Assembly (NCBI GenBank): GCA_035610835.1
Contig: CM069452.1
Coordinates: forward strand, 66,746,919 to 66,810,918
Direction: 5' to 3'
Source: Ophiura sarsii
Taxonomy: Eukaryota > Echinodermata > Ophiuroidea > Amphilepidida > Ophiuridae
Length of the DNA: 64,000 nt
In this document: one piece after another, positions 1 through 15,000 of the stretch
Layout: each line of letters begins with the position of its first letter
How positions within the stretch are numbered: position 1 is the stretch's first letter
Position numbers and translations under genes: made by a program
Notes under the pieces: model-generated
What the model saw: only the letters and a program-made list of their open reading frames with translations
Told to the model about the DNA's origin: nothing
The model's database searches: none

Positions 1-26
1 CTGAAGTGGGTAAAGATTGCACAAAA

Positions 27-3000
27 ATGTCGTCAATTTCTAGTATGGCCCGGTTTAAAAACAGCCCGTCGAAATCCGCGTCAGGTAAATAAGCTTATTT
101 ATAAATTATTATTTAAAATGATTAATTTGTAGGCCTAAGCTTAATTTTATAGTTTTTCAAATTTTCAAATACATTCTAATTTATAATAGGCCTAGTCCCT
201 CAGCATATATGAGGCAAACTACTTTTGGTTATAACTTTTTTATTATTCAGCCTGCAGACAAGGTTGAACCATCATTTTTTATTGTAAAGTAGGCCTACTA
301 GGCCTACTTTGTTTCCATGTAATCCATTTTCAAAGAGATAATTTTATTTTCAAAATTGTATGAACATGCCTATCAAAGCTTCAATGTGCTCTTTCAAGTC
401 TTACCAATAACTCACATTTGACTTCGACCACCAAACATGTCCATTTTTATGTGATGACTGATGGGTTTGAAATGATGATGCATATGCTGAAAACTTGGGT
501 CTTGGCAAGCCAGCCATGCACATTTTAAAAAAGGGTTTACTTTCATGATTTGCTTGTGTGGGGTTATTTAGACATAGTGAATACATCCCGCCCACTTCGT
601 ACTAAATCGCTGGATTTAAAAGAGGTAAACATGGAGTTTTCTACATATTTTCATATTTTTTCCAAAAAAATGTCGCCCTCTATTATAGTCAATGATATGA
701 ACATCCCTAGCTTTGAAATGATACCATGTTGAAGGTATGGAATTTATAATCAAAAGATATGATTTGAAGAAGCAATAAGTTGTTCTAGTATTATATCACC
801 AAATATATTGGCATCTCTCTCAAAATTGTGTTTGCCGACAACATCCTGGCCCCCCAACTCAACACATCAATTGGCAGGCCTAGAAAAAATGTGGAATTCG
901 GGAAGCTCCTTTCCAGGGAAATTTGGGTATTTGGAGGGAAATTTGGGTATTTGGAGGAAAATTTGGGTATTTGGAAGAAAATACCATGACTGTTCTAAAA
1001 ATCGCGGAAAAGGGGTATATTTTCGATTGTCAGCACTGACACTTGGTGACAGCGAAATCATGAAAATAGGGGGTATTTCATGAATTGGTCTCCACGATAT
1101 TAAAAAAAGGGTATTTTACGAAGAGGAAAAAACTAAAAACATTCACAGTATGGATTTAATCATTTGATAGAACATGTTAACAACCCAAATACACCATCTG
1201 AGGTACACTATAACAAATGACCATAAACGCCTGTTACTGTTGAGAGCAACAAGTTTTTATCCATTATGTATAAAGTGTCTTTGAAAAGGGGTGTTTGAAA
1301 TTATAGTAATTGAAAAGCAAAAAAGGGGTAATTTCCCCCCAATTTTGTCCTCGTTTTTGCCAAAAAAAGAGGGTAAAATTGTTGAAAAATCCTTGCAAAG
1401 GGGTACTTTGAAAAAATTAAGAACAGTCATGGTTACCAACTTTTGTGTTGAGTTGGAGGGTCGGGGACAATATGTCCTTTTTGATGTGACTGGTCACATG
1501 TAGGCCTAATTAAGCCTATGATAAAAATAATAGGATAATCAATTCGAAACAAATAATTGTCGATCATTTCAAATCATTCCCCCACATGTGCGACATCTGC
1601 GTGACCACGACAGCGTTGTGCGCCTGTTGTTTTGGAATACAGTGCGTCCCAAGACTGTGTTAAACCTTTTGTTGAAATCGAGCGCTCAAGATCACAATGC
1701 TCTGATCGACAATTGTTTGTCTTGATTATAGTATAGGCCTTTAGATGACCCGATTTTCAACTTGATGTTTTCTACTTTACATGAAAGGTCATGCATCCTT
1801 AAAAATGTTGCATTCCAAAGTTTGAGTTGCATAACTCCAATGGTTCTACTTTTAGAAGCGCAAGGTCAAAAGACATGTGCCCATTGAGTAGTACACAGAC
1901 TGGTTTGGTGGTTAACCACCTTTGGCAGTAATTCACCACATTTTAGCCTATAATTTCCAAATGAAACATTTCTGGCCCCTAATATTTTACAGACATAATG
2001 AGAAAAATATGGGAATTCTTCTGATACCAAAATATCTTGATGTGAAAAAAAAATCATAGCCCCAAAAAAGTGATCGGGTCATATACCTTTAAGTAATAAC
2101 AAATTATATTGTCATATTTTTCTTAATCATAGGCCTCAAAATTATGATTTGATTAGGCATAATCCTACCTAAACGGATCCCAAATACCCAGATGATGATC
2201 TTTAATTTTTTACTTCGCCTTACATTCATCTTATTTGTTCATCACTTTGCCTTGCAGGTCCGTCATTTGGCATGTCTGGTTCGATGCGTCGAAGCGGTAG
2301 TTTGGGTAACCTCGCTACAGCCAGAAGAAGCACAACAGGTTCCAGTACAGCTAGTGCCAGTCTGGCTCCAACATTCGGCACTGCGTAAGTGTTCTGAAAG
2401 ATTTCTTTCTGATGAGTAAATTGTGTTTTAAAGGTAGGCCCTACATGTAGAAGAGAAACAGTAGGGCAGGACTCGAATTCCCGGGACTTTATCCCACTTA
2501 GTCTGGGTTAGTGGCTTACAAATCCCACTTTGCTGCTACTCTGAGTATGTAAAACTGGTAATACCTTTCAAACACAATACATGAAAATGATCAGTTCATC
2601 TGAATAATAGATCAGCTTAATTTTATAATTCCAACCTTTTTCCCCTTTTTGTTGTTGTTAAATTAATCAAGCCTCTTGATGAATTATATGGGGGTCTTTC
2701 CATTTTGTTTATTTTGTGACATGCAATGTGCAGAAGGAATCAATAGATCTGTTGCATCTGTTATGCCATCAGTCCAGCAGATCTTTAATCAGCTGTGTCA
2801 GGCAAGGATCCATCGGGGCAGAGGGGGCGTGCGCCCCCCTGTAAAAAAAATCAACCACAAAAAAGGGAAAAGAGAGGGGGAGAGGAAAGGGGAAAGGAGG
2901 AGAGAAAGGGAGAAAGAGCCTTTAATTGAGTGACTGATTGGTGAATAAAATAATGTTGTATGTCATGATAAGTAAGCCTATACAAGCCGCCCAACTTTTT

Positions 3001-6000
3001 TGCAAAGAAAGAAAAAAAGAAGAAGGGGAAAAAAATAGAATAAACCCGGGGAAAGGGATTGCTCTTCAATAAAATATTGGTCAAAATTACATACCAAATC
3101 GCACCAAATGGGTTCGATTTTTTTTTTTTAAATCCAATACATCAGTTATGTTCAACTTCTTTTGATAAAAGCAAAATATTTATTGGAAATGAAGAGGTGG
3201 CTTTTCGACAAAATTTTGGTCAAAAGTTTACACCAGATCACACAAAATGAGTTCGAAAATTGAATTTTTTTCTACTGGACCGCATTGGATAGTCCACCAC
3301 CAGAAGAAAAAAATCTTCAGCCCCCCGGTAAACTCAGTCTCTGGCTCTGCCCCTAGCTATAATAGTTCACCAGTTCCATAGATGATCTACATGTATCTCT
3401 TCTAATAGCACTGTGTCCAAACTTAGCTATCAACATTTGCTACGGATGATGATCTTATACAGTTGAGGGTATGGTTTCCAACTTCATTCAAGTGACAAAT
3501 CTATTGTCTTGTAGTCCTGCCACGATATAAAACCTTACATCCATTGCTGGGGAAAACGGGGAACCTGGTTTCATGGAAATGTTGACTTTGGAGGGACATT
3601 TATTGTTGGCTTTGGAGGGAAATTTTAGGTATAACTTGAAGGGGCACTAAGAGATCCGTCATGGAGAGAGCCCTCAATTGTTTCTGAAGTTGGGTCTTTC
3701 ACATACGTAATGCTTGTACGTACTAAATACCACTCAAAGTTATAGAGCTTATTTTGCAGTATTTCATGTGAAATTCATGGATTTGATAGCGTTTTGAGTT
3801 TCGATGTGAAACTACCCAAATTCATCTAAAAGTAATAGGCTACAGATGTTTTGTTTCATGTTTATCAATTCAAAATAACCTTGAAGACCACCCATAGCTT
3901 GTTACGTGATGCATAGTCATGACCTCCCTGATTTAATTGGTGGTGATTTTTAACCAAAATACAAAAAAAAGTGAAAAGCACTAATATACATGTACTTCGG
4001 AAATGCTGAGAAAATGTCTTATTTTTCATTTTTACTGATTTTTTAAAAAGAAATCTTACATGAGAGGGTTTCTATGTATATCATCTATCTAAACAAGATG
4101 AAAATATTGAATTTCATTTTTTAAGGTATCTCTCTGTGCCCCTTTAAGAAGGAATACATCATTAAGCATTTCAAGGAAAATGTTCGCCTTAAAGGGAAAA
4201 TGTCAAAGTTAGGTTCCAGGGGACGTGCATTTTTTTCTGGCCCTGCAAGTTATATGATCTTTCTCTCCAACACCATTTTCATGTAATATAATTTACCTAT
4301 TGACAGGAAAACCATGCAAGGAACGTCTCGGGGCAGTGTAACGGCCAACTATTCCAACAATCTTGAAGCGGAGTACATCAAGAATCTTCAACAGCAGATC
4401 TACTTCTTGGAGTTAGAGTCCAATTATCTATATCCTTTTTATGTGTTAATTAATGTAACCTTCGTGTATTAAGGGCAAAAAATTAAATACTTTGTCCCAG
4501 CACCTTTTGGCTAAAAAGCTAAGTGCTGTGCTTTTCTTTTACAACAAAGAGCTATGTCTATGGGATTTTTGTATTGATTTTTTTATTTTATAAAAATATA
4601 TTCAATAGTTTTGCTTTTGCCTTTTTATAAAAGAAATCAGACATGATCAAGGCACATTGTACACTTGTGTTCTCTTAATCTCTTAACTTCACAAAGTTAG
4701 TTGAATGTGTGTTCTCAGTCACAAAGTTGCAGAGTATCTCCAAAACAAACTAGTTTAAAAATCACCGATTGTGCCTGTAACAGATAGACTTCATGAGGGA
4801 CATCATGGCAATAGCATGCTTAAATGCAAAGCTTACTAAAATCTGAATACATTGACTTCCTTGACTTTGTATTTTGGTATACGAGAGACCAAGCAAAGAA
4901 GGCTACAGAATTGCAACCCCGCATGACAGAAGAAGCATCACGAATGTTAGGAAAACTCAAGGTAAGAAGAATTCCTTGTAATACAGTTATATGCTTCATT
5001 GTATACATAATCATTGAATTGATTAGGGTTATGACGCATTCAGGGTCATGCAATTCAAATAGTATGTTTAAATGGTTTTCTTTTAAGAATGAACTTGGAT
5101 TCTTGCAACTCTGTTAACCCTAACCCCCCCTGAGTGCTAATAAATGCTAATCCAAAGTCCCTCTCCAAACGCATGCGCCGTGACGCCGTCGGTTTTCGAT
5201 GACGTAGTCAACCGAGCCTATATAATGAGTGCAGTATACTGCACGAATGTGTAGCTGAGGGCCGTGGCTTAGTGGTTGGAAGGTGGGGCTTGAGAACGGA
5301 GGGTCCCCGGATCGAATCCCGGCAGGTTCCCGGAGATTTAGTTGGTGTTTTTTCCTCGAAAATTGTGATCCCGGTCAAAAATCCTAAACCGGGGTTAGGG
5401 TTATATTACCAGTGAAGTATCACCAAAGAAGTGGCATGGTACAAGTAACTTTACTACTGTGCGGCTATAGTTTGATCAGTTACCAATTGGCATAACCTCT
5501 ACAGCAGCAAATGAACACAGAAAGACGCAAACGCGCATGAGGGCAACAAGCGCACTGTGCGTCATTATGTGTGACGCGTGTGTGCGACCCAAAACCGTCT
5601 GCGTGTGGCCATAATCACACTAGTACGCTTTAATTACTTTTGCGAAGGGAGAGATAAAAACCAAATATTTCTCACCAATTTGGAACTGAATAAACTATAT
5701 TTTGGTTGTACCATTCAGGTACAGTCCAGTTTTCACACAGGTACTAATGCTCGAATCATACTAGCCGGTTGCTGGTCGCAACAGGTCGCGTAGTACTCGC
5801 TAGCTCAAAAGTATTTCGGTGCGACCAAAGGTCGCATTGAGCTACTAAATCGCCAGTAGTCGCAGGTATTCTGGGTCACCAGGGCAGGAAAAAGAGGGCA
5901 AAACGGCAAGCTCCTTCCTGGGAAATGTTGCCATATCGCGGGAAATCCCTACCCCCCCCCCCCCCCTAATTTTTTTTAAAAAAAAAAATAAATAAATATA

Positions 6001-9000
6001 TATATTTTTAGAGTAATAGGCATTATACAGCCGATATTCCATAATATGATGCACCATGGCATCAATTGGACCTTAATTTTCCAAAAAGCTTAAGGTTCTA
6101 TGGGGGGGGGGGGGCCGCCCCTCAGACACCCCCTCCGATGCTAAACCAGCGGGAAATCCAACTTCGTCGAATTTCTCTTGCAGGGAAACCTTGCATTTTT
6201 TCCAGCCCTGTGGGTCACGCAGAAGACATCAAACCTGGATAATTGCTGCTGATTGGTTATGCTAATTTCGAGGCAAAATAACCTCCCACCATGATCTTTC
6301 GAGTTGAAATGAAGTCAACTGGCCGCGACTGGTCGTTTCAAGTCAACAGATCTCTTGATCGATGTATCGGGTTTTTTATATGACATAAAACTCGTCATAT
6401 AGGAGCGATTTAATCGCAAAGCGACCTTAGTATGTTTTCAGCATTAACATTCACTACCAGTACTGGTAACTGATGAGTAACCCATGATGCCAAGCATAAG
6501 AAAATAGGTGTGTACATAGAACCATTAAAAACTAATGTCATAAGAATTGCGAACGTGGCTGACAGGGCCCTTTTCTATTATAGTACCACAATAATTGTAT
6601 AAAGTGCTTTAAAAATGTCAAGGTAGAAACAATATTATTGACCCACTCACATTGTTTTTAGAAATCAATTTATATTAGATTGTATTTGCTTCAAGGCAAA
6701 CAATAACAAGCAAATAAAAACACCCAAACCATCTGACCGTACAGTTATTGAAAGGTAGGTAGTACATACTAAGCATGGGCAATATCGCCATCCACTATGA
6801 TATCGCGATATTGTTCTTTTATCGTGATCACGATTTGTCAACATGCTTTCAAGATGTGGGGATTTTTTTTGGAATGCCAGAATATTCACAATTCACAATT
6901 AACCCACAATATCATCTTGTGATGTTACACCAAATCAGTGAAAATATATAACATCCAAAAAATATCTGTATACTTTGACCTACATTTGCTCTTTTTCCAA
7001 CTGCAAAGGGTTATCATGAGGTTAATTGCTTTTCAGCATGTCCAATAAGGGTTTTGGATGTGTATTACTTTGGAGGTCAAAATTTAAACTTGTTTACTTT
7101 ATTGAAAACTTTTGACATTGAGCCTCTTGGGTATTTGAAGGTCTTGTGAGAGAAATTTGGTAATTATATCGCGATATGTTTATTGCCACGATGTGCGATA
7201 TGCAATGTACTGGTGTTGCCACTTTTGTTTTACTTTTATTGCCATTTATCCATTACTCTTTTTCACACTATAGGAACTACAGGGTGATATGGACAGTCTT
7301 CACTTGGAGGTGAGACGTAAGGAGTCTAACTTGGAGTATGTCAACCACGAGAAAGAGAGACTGGATTCTAAAATGAAATTGTTGGATGGTGAGTATAACT
7401 GGATGAGCTCAAACAAAACCGGATTTGTAAATATACTATAGACCTTGTGCCTCTTGTATCCTAAAAAAAGAATGATCTGATTTTATTGTCATCGCAGCCA
7501 ACCGGCTGAATTGTCACAACATTAAAATTACGTAAATTATTATACAATGTTAAACAATGCAAAGTCCTGATGACTCATTTTCATGATATTTGTGTAGGAG
7601 GGCCTTAAATTTGTTCAATAAACAACAAATGTAAGGCTCTAGGGAGCACACAACTAAATAAATAGGTCTCGCGCCTTGCTTTCGATCAAGGTTGAGAACG
7701 ATAATAGTTCCTATTTGACTGAAAAGGTAGACGAAATCTTCCTTCTACATGTGACACGTTAGTTCATGTGATGTGTACATGATTCAAGTCGTGAAATGGC
7801 AAATTATCACGATCTCGGCTGAAACAAAAACAGAATAGAAATACTGTTTTCACTAACCTCTTGTTCTCAATGCTTAAGCGTAGCTTCCAACCCTGTTATT
7901 CACCTTCTACATACATGTACATCTCTTCATTAATCTGTCCCTTCCTTCGGTTTACAGATAACCACACCAGGGAGAAGCGGCTGCTTGTAGATGAGATTGT
8001 CCAGCTGAAGAAACAGAACGAGATGATCCAGAGGGAGATCAGCGACAAGGAATCAGACATTTTGACGGCCAGGGAAGAGTTGAACAAGGGCAGCTCCTCA
8101 CTCAGCAATGCGGAACACCAGATACAGATCCTTAGGGCACAGGTAGGTTGATATACAGTCAACACAAAAGTAACTGACCAGGTAATACATGTGCTGACAA
8201 CTCTAATAGAATAATGCCTACATAAACATGTCAGATTATAAAGTTGTTGACAAATTTCTCCTCTTGAATTTGAGATATTACACGCTAGGAATGGTTGATT
8301 ATTGAGAAAGTTACAAATCTCAAATTTAAGGTCAAGTCTGATTTTATAATTTGATATGTTTATGTAGGCGTTATACTATTAGAGTTATCAGCACATTTAT
8401 TATCTGGTCAGTTACTTCTTGTGTTGAATGGACAATTTAAAACAAGGTCACAAACTCACAGGGGTGTAGATTCTTCCATTATTTGACGCAGAGGCGGGGA
8501 AATGATTAAACCAGATTCTTCATTTGATGAAGAAATTGGTGCGCGGTGAGAAAAAGAACATTAAAAAAAGAATAAGAGGAAAAACATTGGGAGAATTGAA
8601 ATGGCTCCATTGTTGTACTTTTTGCATCAAATAGCTTCATTTGGCACCCAAAAGCTGTTTTGGCACCAATGATGCCAGAATGACTTCACTGATATCAGAA
8701 TGACTTCACTGATACCAGAATGACTTCACTGATGCCAGAATGACTTCACAGATGCCAGAATGACTTCACTGATGCCAGAATGACTTCACTGATGCCAGAA
8801 TGACTTCACTGATGCCAGAATGACTTCACTGATACCAGAATGACTTCACTGATATCAGAATGACTTCACTGATGCCAGAATGACTTCACTGATACCAGAA
8901 TGACTTCACTGATGCCAGAATGACTTCACTGATTCCAGAATGACTTCACTGATATCAGAATGACTTCACTGATGCCAGAATGACTTCACTGATGCCAGAA

Positions 9001-12000
9001 TGACTTCACTGATGCCAGAATGACTTCACTGATATCAGAATGACTTTAACACTGATACCAGAATGACTTCACTGATACCAGAATGACTTCACTGACACCA
9101 GAATAACTTCACTGATACCAGAATGACTTCACTGATGCCAGAATGACTTCACTGATGCCAGAATGACTTCACTGATGCCAGAATGACTTCACTGATGCCA
9201 GAATGACTTCACTGATATCAGAATGACTTCACTGATGCCAGAATGACTTCACTGATGCCAGAATGACTTCACTGATATCAGAATGACTTCACTGATACCA
9301 GAATGACTTCACTGATGCCAGAATGACTTCACTGATGCCAGAATGACTTCACTGATGCCAGAATGACTTCACTGATGCCAGAATGACTTCACTGATATCA
9401 GAATGACTTCACTGATACCAGAATGACTTCACTGACACCAGAATGACTTCACTGATTCCAGAATGACTTCACTGATACCAGAATGACTTCACTGATGCCA
9501 GAATGACTTCACTGATGCCAGAATGACTTCACTGATACCAGAATGACTTCACTGATGCCAGAATGACTTCACTGATACCAGAATGACTTCACTGTTCACT
9601 GATGCCAGAATGACTTCACTGATGCCAGAATGACTTCACTGATGCCAGAATGACTTCACTGATACCAGAATGACTTCACTGATATCAGAATGACTTCACT
9701 GATACCAGAATGACTTCACTGATACCAGAATGACTTCACTGATGCCAGAATGACTTCACTGATGCCAGAATGACTTCACTGATGCCAGAATGACTTCACT
9801 GATGCCAGAATGACTTCACTGATGCCAGAATGACTCCACTGATATCAGAATGACTTCACTGATGCCAGAATGACTTCACTGATGCCAGAATGACTTCACT
9901 GATGCCAGCATGACTTCACTGATGCCAGAATGACTTCACTGATGCCAGAATGACTTCACTGATGCCAGAATGACTTCACTGATGCCAGAATGACTTCACT
10001 GATGCCAGAATGACTTCACTGATGCCAGAATGACTTCACTGATACCAGAATGACTTCACTGATACCAGAATGACTTCACTGATTCCAGAATGACTTCACT
10101 GATGCCAGAATGACTTCACTGATGCCAGAATGACTTCACTGATGCCAGAATGACTTCACTGATGCCAGAATGACTTCACTGATGCCAGAATGACTTCACT
10201 GATACCAGAATGACTTCACTGATACTAGAATGACTTCACTGACACCAGAATGACTTCACTGATACTAGAATGACTTCACTGATGCCAGAATGACTTCACT
10301 GATACCAGAATGACTTCACTGATACTAGAATGACTTCACTGACACCAGAATGACTTCACTGATATCAGAATGACTTCACTGATGCCAGAATGACTTCACT
10401 GATGCCAGAATGACTTCACTGATGCCAGAATGACTTCACTGATGCCAGAATGACTTCACTGATGCCAGAATGACTTCACTGATGCCAGAATGACTTCACT
10501 GATATCAGAATGACTTCACTGATACCAGAATGACTTCACTGATACCAGAATGACTTCACTGATACCAGAATGACTTCACTGATTCCAGAATGACTTCACT
10601 GATTCCAGAATGACTTCACTGATGCCAGAATGACTTCACTGATGCCAGAATGACTTCACTGATGCCAGAATGACTTCACTGATGCCAGAATGACTTCACT
10701 GATGCCAGAATGACTTCACTGATGCCAGAATGACTTCACTGATGCCAGAATGACTTCACTGATGCCAGAATGACTTCACTGATGCCAGAATGACTTCACT
10801 GATGCCAGAATGACTTCACTGATGCCAGAATGACTTCACTGATGCCAGAATGACTTCACTGATACCAGAATGACTTCACTGACACCAGAATGACTTCACT
10901 GATACCAGAATGACTTAACTGACACCAGAATGACTTCACTGATACTAGAATGACTTCACTGATGCCAGAATGACTTCACTGATACTAGAATGACTTCACT
11001 GATACCAGTATGACTTCACTGATACTAGAATGACTTCACTGATACCAGAATGACTTCACTGATACCAGAATGACTTCACAGATACCAGAATGACTTCACT
11101 GACGCCAGAATGACTTCACTGACGCCAGAATGACTTCACTGATGCCAGAATGACTTCACTGATGCCAGAATGACTTCACTGATGCCAGAATGACTTCAGT
11201 GATGCCAGAATGACTTCACTGATTCCAGAATGACTTCACTGATACCAGAATGACTTCACTGATACCAGAATGACTTCACTGATGCCAGAATGACTTCACT
11301 GATTCCAGAATGACTTCACTGATGCCAGAATGACTTCACTGATACCAGAATGACTTCACTGACGCCAGAATGACTTCACTGATGCCAGAATGACTTCACT
11401 GATGCCAGAATGACTTCACTGATGCCAGAATGACTTCACTGATGCCAGAATGACTTCACTGATGCCAGAATGACTTCACTGATGCCAGAATGACTTCACT
11501 GATTCCAGAATGACTTCACTGATGCCAGAATGACTTCACTGATGCCAGAATTACTTCACCGATGCCAGAATTACTTCACCGATGACAGAATTACTTCACC
11601 GATGACAGAATGACTTCACCAAACTGTGACTTGTCCACTGAACAAAGTTGGTGGCTCTGAAAAGAGCTCCTAAAGTAGGTTGCCGCTAGCCTACTATTAA
11701 TTTGGCTCTAATAGAACCTATTCCAAAGGACTGCCCCTTGACCCATGGAAATAACGTTAACTGCCCCTTGTCTACTACAGACTATTGCACTGTAAAGCGG
11801 TCACTGATCTGTAAAGATAGTTTGTCATTATAGTTTCTAAAACCCCACACAAACTTGGTCATTCTCACAGTTGGATCAAAAGACTGAGCGCTTAAAAAAG
11901 ACCCAGGTGGCTCTGGAGGAGAAGAGGACAGAATTGTTACAAAGTCAGACGCAGTTTCAGCAGTTGGAAGAGAAATATTATTCCAGTACGGCCTCAATGC

Positions 12001-15000
12001 AAGATAAAGCAGTGCAGGGTCTTAGGGTAAGTGTAACATACATATTAAACATACATACATAAACAACATTTATAAGGCGTCTATTAGAAAGATCAAAGCG
12101 CTATGAAAAAAGAAGGAAAATAAAGAACTAATACAAACAGTCAATATGATGGATAGAAAGAGACTTCAAAATCTGCTTGACTCTAGGCAGTGTACATGCC
12201 TTACTGGTGTGTTTGGGAGACTAGACTAGACTATTTCACAGTGAAGGTGCAGAAACATAAAACAATTTATCCCAATACGATTTTCCCCATATGAGTAGAA
12301 GAGAAGTATCAGATGATGAACGTGTAATGGGTCCACTGTCAGAATTGAATTTATGAGAGAGAAAATCTGTACTCTGGTACATTCACCTGATAACATTTGA
12401 AGACATACATGCAGATCTTGAATTTGATGCGCTCCTGTATGGATGGGTAGCCAGTGTGTATTAACCATGAGAGGCGATGGGCTATCACGCTTGTCAGCAG
12501 AGAATATAAGTTTAATGGCTTTGTTTTGAAGAGATTGTTACCGGTGGTCCAGGTCCTTTGATTTGGCTCCATATAGAAGTGCATTGCTGTAGTCCAGATG
12601 AGAATGAGACAGCGAATGATATGGTGCTTTGTGTCCTAATCAAGATATTTAGCGATGCGACGGCTGTTCCTTAGATGAAAGTTGACGATGAAGACTATTG
12701 ACATGTTTAGTCATATATATCATGTATGAGCATCAAAAATTATACCCAGATTGCGCGCAGAGACCATTTGCGATGCGATCAATCAAAATGAATCTGAAGT
12801 AGAAATTATTCACATTTTTAGTTTACGTAATAAATCGAGAAGAAATTTCTTCTCTTTAACTTGCATTACAAATCACAAGGGAGCACTTACTGTCATACTC
12901 TCCATTGTCACTGCACTGAGGCAAATAAACGGAGCACCATTATAGCCCAATAATAACCAGAAATGGTTTTCCAACTAACCTACTGTACCTTTTGTACAAC
13001 TTTTGTGGACAAACAAACAAACAGAATTTCATATTGATCTAGATATGAACCCTCCCCTCCATTTGTTTGTTTATCGATACCTGCAGGATCAAATCAGAGT
13101 GCTTCAACAAAAACTCAAAGAGTCTGAATTGACTGCTGAACAAGACCGTTTCATGAAAAATAAGGTAAGCATCTTCAGAAAATATTTAGGCCAAACAAAG
13201 AAGAAGGTCTGTCTCAGAAGCCTGCCCGCATTGGTATGTGAAATGAGCTATGACGCATAGGTCTATGCGCTGGGGGCTAATTTGTAAGTGGCAAATTCTT
13301 GATATTCATCTTCAAGGTCAAAAAAGTTTATTTGGTTGGACGGTCTGACTAACCCAACTTTGCAGGCCAGACCCAAGTTTTTATTTTTATTTTTCAAAAT
13401 GTTCCTTTACATGAGCTATTAAAACATTACCCAAAACAACAACAAATGCCTCTGTTTTTGTTGCATGTGTCTAAAGCCACCTGCAGATCCTACCCTGAAA
13501 TGTATGTCATGTGCAACCTTTTCTACCACCCAGGCCTCATTGAGATTTTGAGATCCATACACGGCCGCAGTGATTGTCAAACGTTCCAAAACACGTCCGG
13601 AGGAGTAATAGGGGGAGGGGAAGCCAAGTTTTTCCTCAGTTTTTATATTGCATCCTTGCGAGGTTTGTCCTGTGAATTTGTTGTGACTGGCGGCATGCAT
13701 TGAATCGTAATGCCGCTTCAGATTGTATTCTTTAAAGCAGGAAATAGACACCATACAAATGAGGCATAGAGACGCACTGTTTTGTTCAATGAATAAATAA
13801 TCCTCAGTCCATTGCTCATTGAATACCCACTTCTCTTCTAGTAATTTCCTCTTTTTTCTCGCTGTTGCTGCTGCAAGCACCATTTTAACCAGGGATTTTA
13901 ACACGCAATCACGCCTCGAGTTATATTAACTAAATGCAATGTCACCGTACTAATTACGCTTGGTCTAGACCATTCATCAAAAAGGGTTTGCAAGTCCATA
14001 TACATATCTATTATGAATTTTTTGTTTTAACTAGTTATAAAAGTGTAACAAAAGATGCCTTTTGATGTTTTTGAATACGTAACTACACATATCGTCACAT
14101 AAATGCTCAAATTGCAAATAAACAGTTATATTTTGTTGTTTGTTGTGTTTTTACCAAAAGAAATTCAAGAGAGGTGGAATCCATAAAACCAAACAACTTT
14201 ATTTCCGTATTATTTACAATCTGTATTTCCAAAGTGTCATTTGAATCTGGAATGTCCTTCAGAGTTTGAAGGGTTTATCTTCCAGAAGCGAAATTCTAGC
14301 ACAAAATGATCTTTTAAGGAAAAGATTGTATATAAGTTTATTCTAACTCATGAATATCTTACACCATACCTTACAATGCAGTCAAACGTGTGGGAAAGCA
14401 TTTCTTTTTTCTTTCTTCATGTTTTCCTTTTGGCTTCAGCAATCATGTCCACATCTCAGCATACTAGTTTCACCTGAAAACAACCCCCCTTTAAAATCAA
14501 TATTTTTCTCTGGTGAATTATGCTACTAAATTGACTTACCAACTGTCTTGAAAAACACTCATTTGGAATCATATCCTAAAATGATTTCTTCTTTTGCCAT
14601 TTTTGTCAGATGTCAGACGACGTGAGCAACTTGGTCAGAGAAAATGCCCAGCTTGGTTCACAGGTGCTTGAGTTGAAAAAACAACTAGACATGGTAAGTA
14701 TTCAACCTGTTCTTATATAGGCAGGATTTTGGTGTGTGTGTGTAAATCCAAAAACTGGGTGTGTAATTTTTGGATTTGTGTACAAGGTATTGGCCATGTG
14801 GAAAAAAACTGAGTGTGTATTTACAAATTTGGGTGTGTAAAACACTCCCAAAACCGCTGGCTGCGTAATTCCTTGGTTCAGGTCTAAAAAGGGAAAATGC
14901 TAGATTCGAATAAAAACTAAATTGACCTAATTATTGGCTAGCAAAAGCTTAATAATCAAAGATGTGTTCCTTTTTCTTTTCCTTAAAGAAGCTCTTCAAT

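Noticed and set aside
4820..5117. 97-codon frame as a stand-alone gene
   Set aside because: Only the part from 4883 to 4961 is coding (exon 4); the rest reads into intron on both sides.
5258..5330. Functional tRNA gene
   Set aside because: A- and B-box-like words are present, but no cloverleaf stems pair well, and the attached tail recurs at 28278, so it is a SINE-like element.
8671..11620. CRISPR-like regular repeat array
   Set aside because: There are no unique spacers: the whole 20-bp period repeats. The setting is a eukaryotic intron, so it is a minisatellite.
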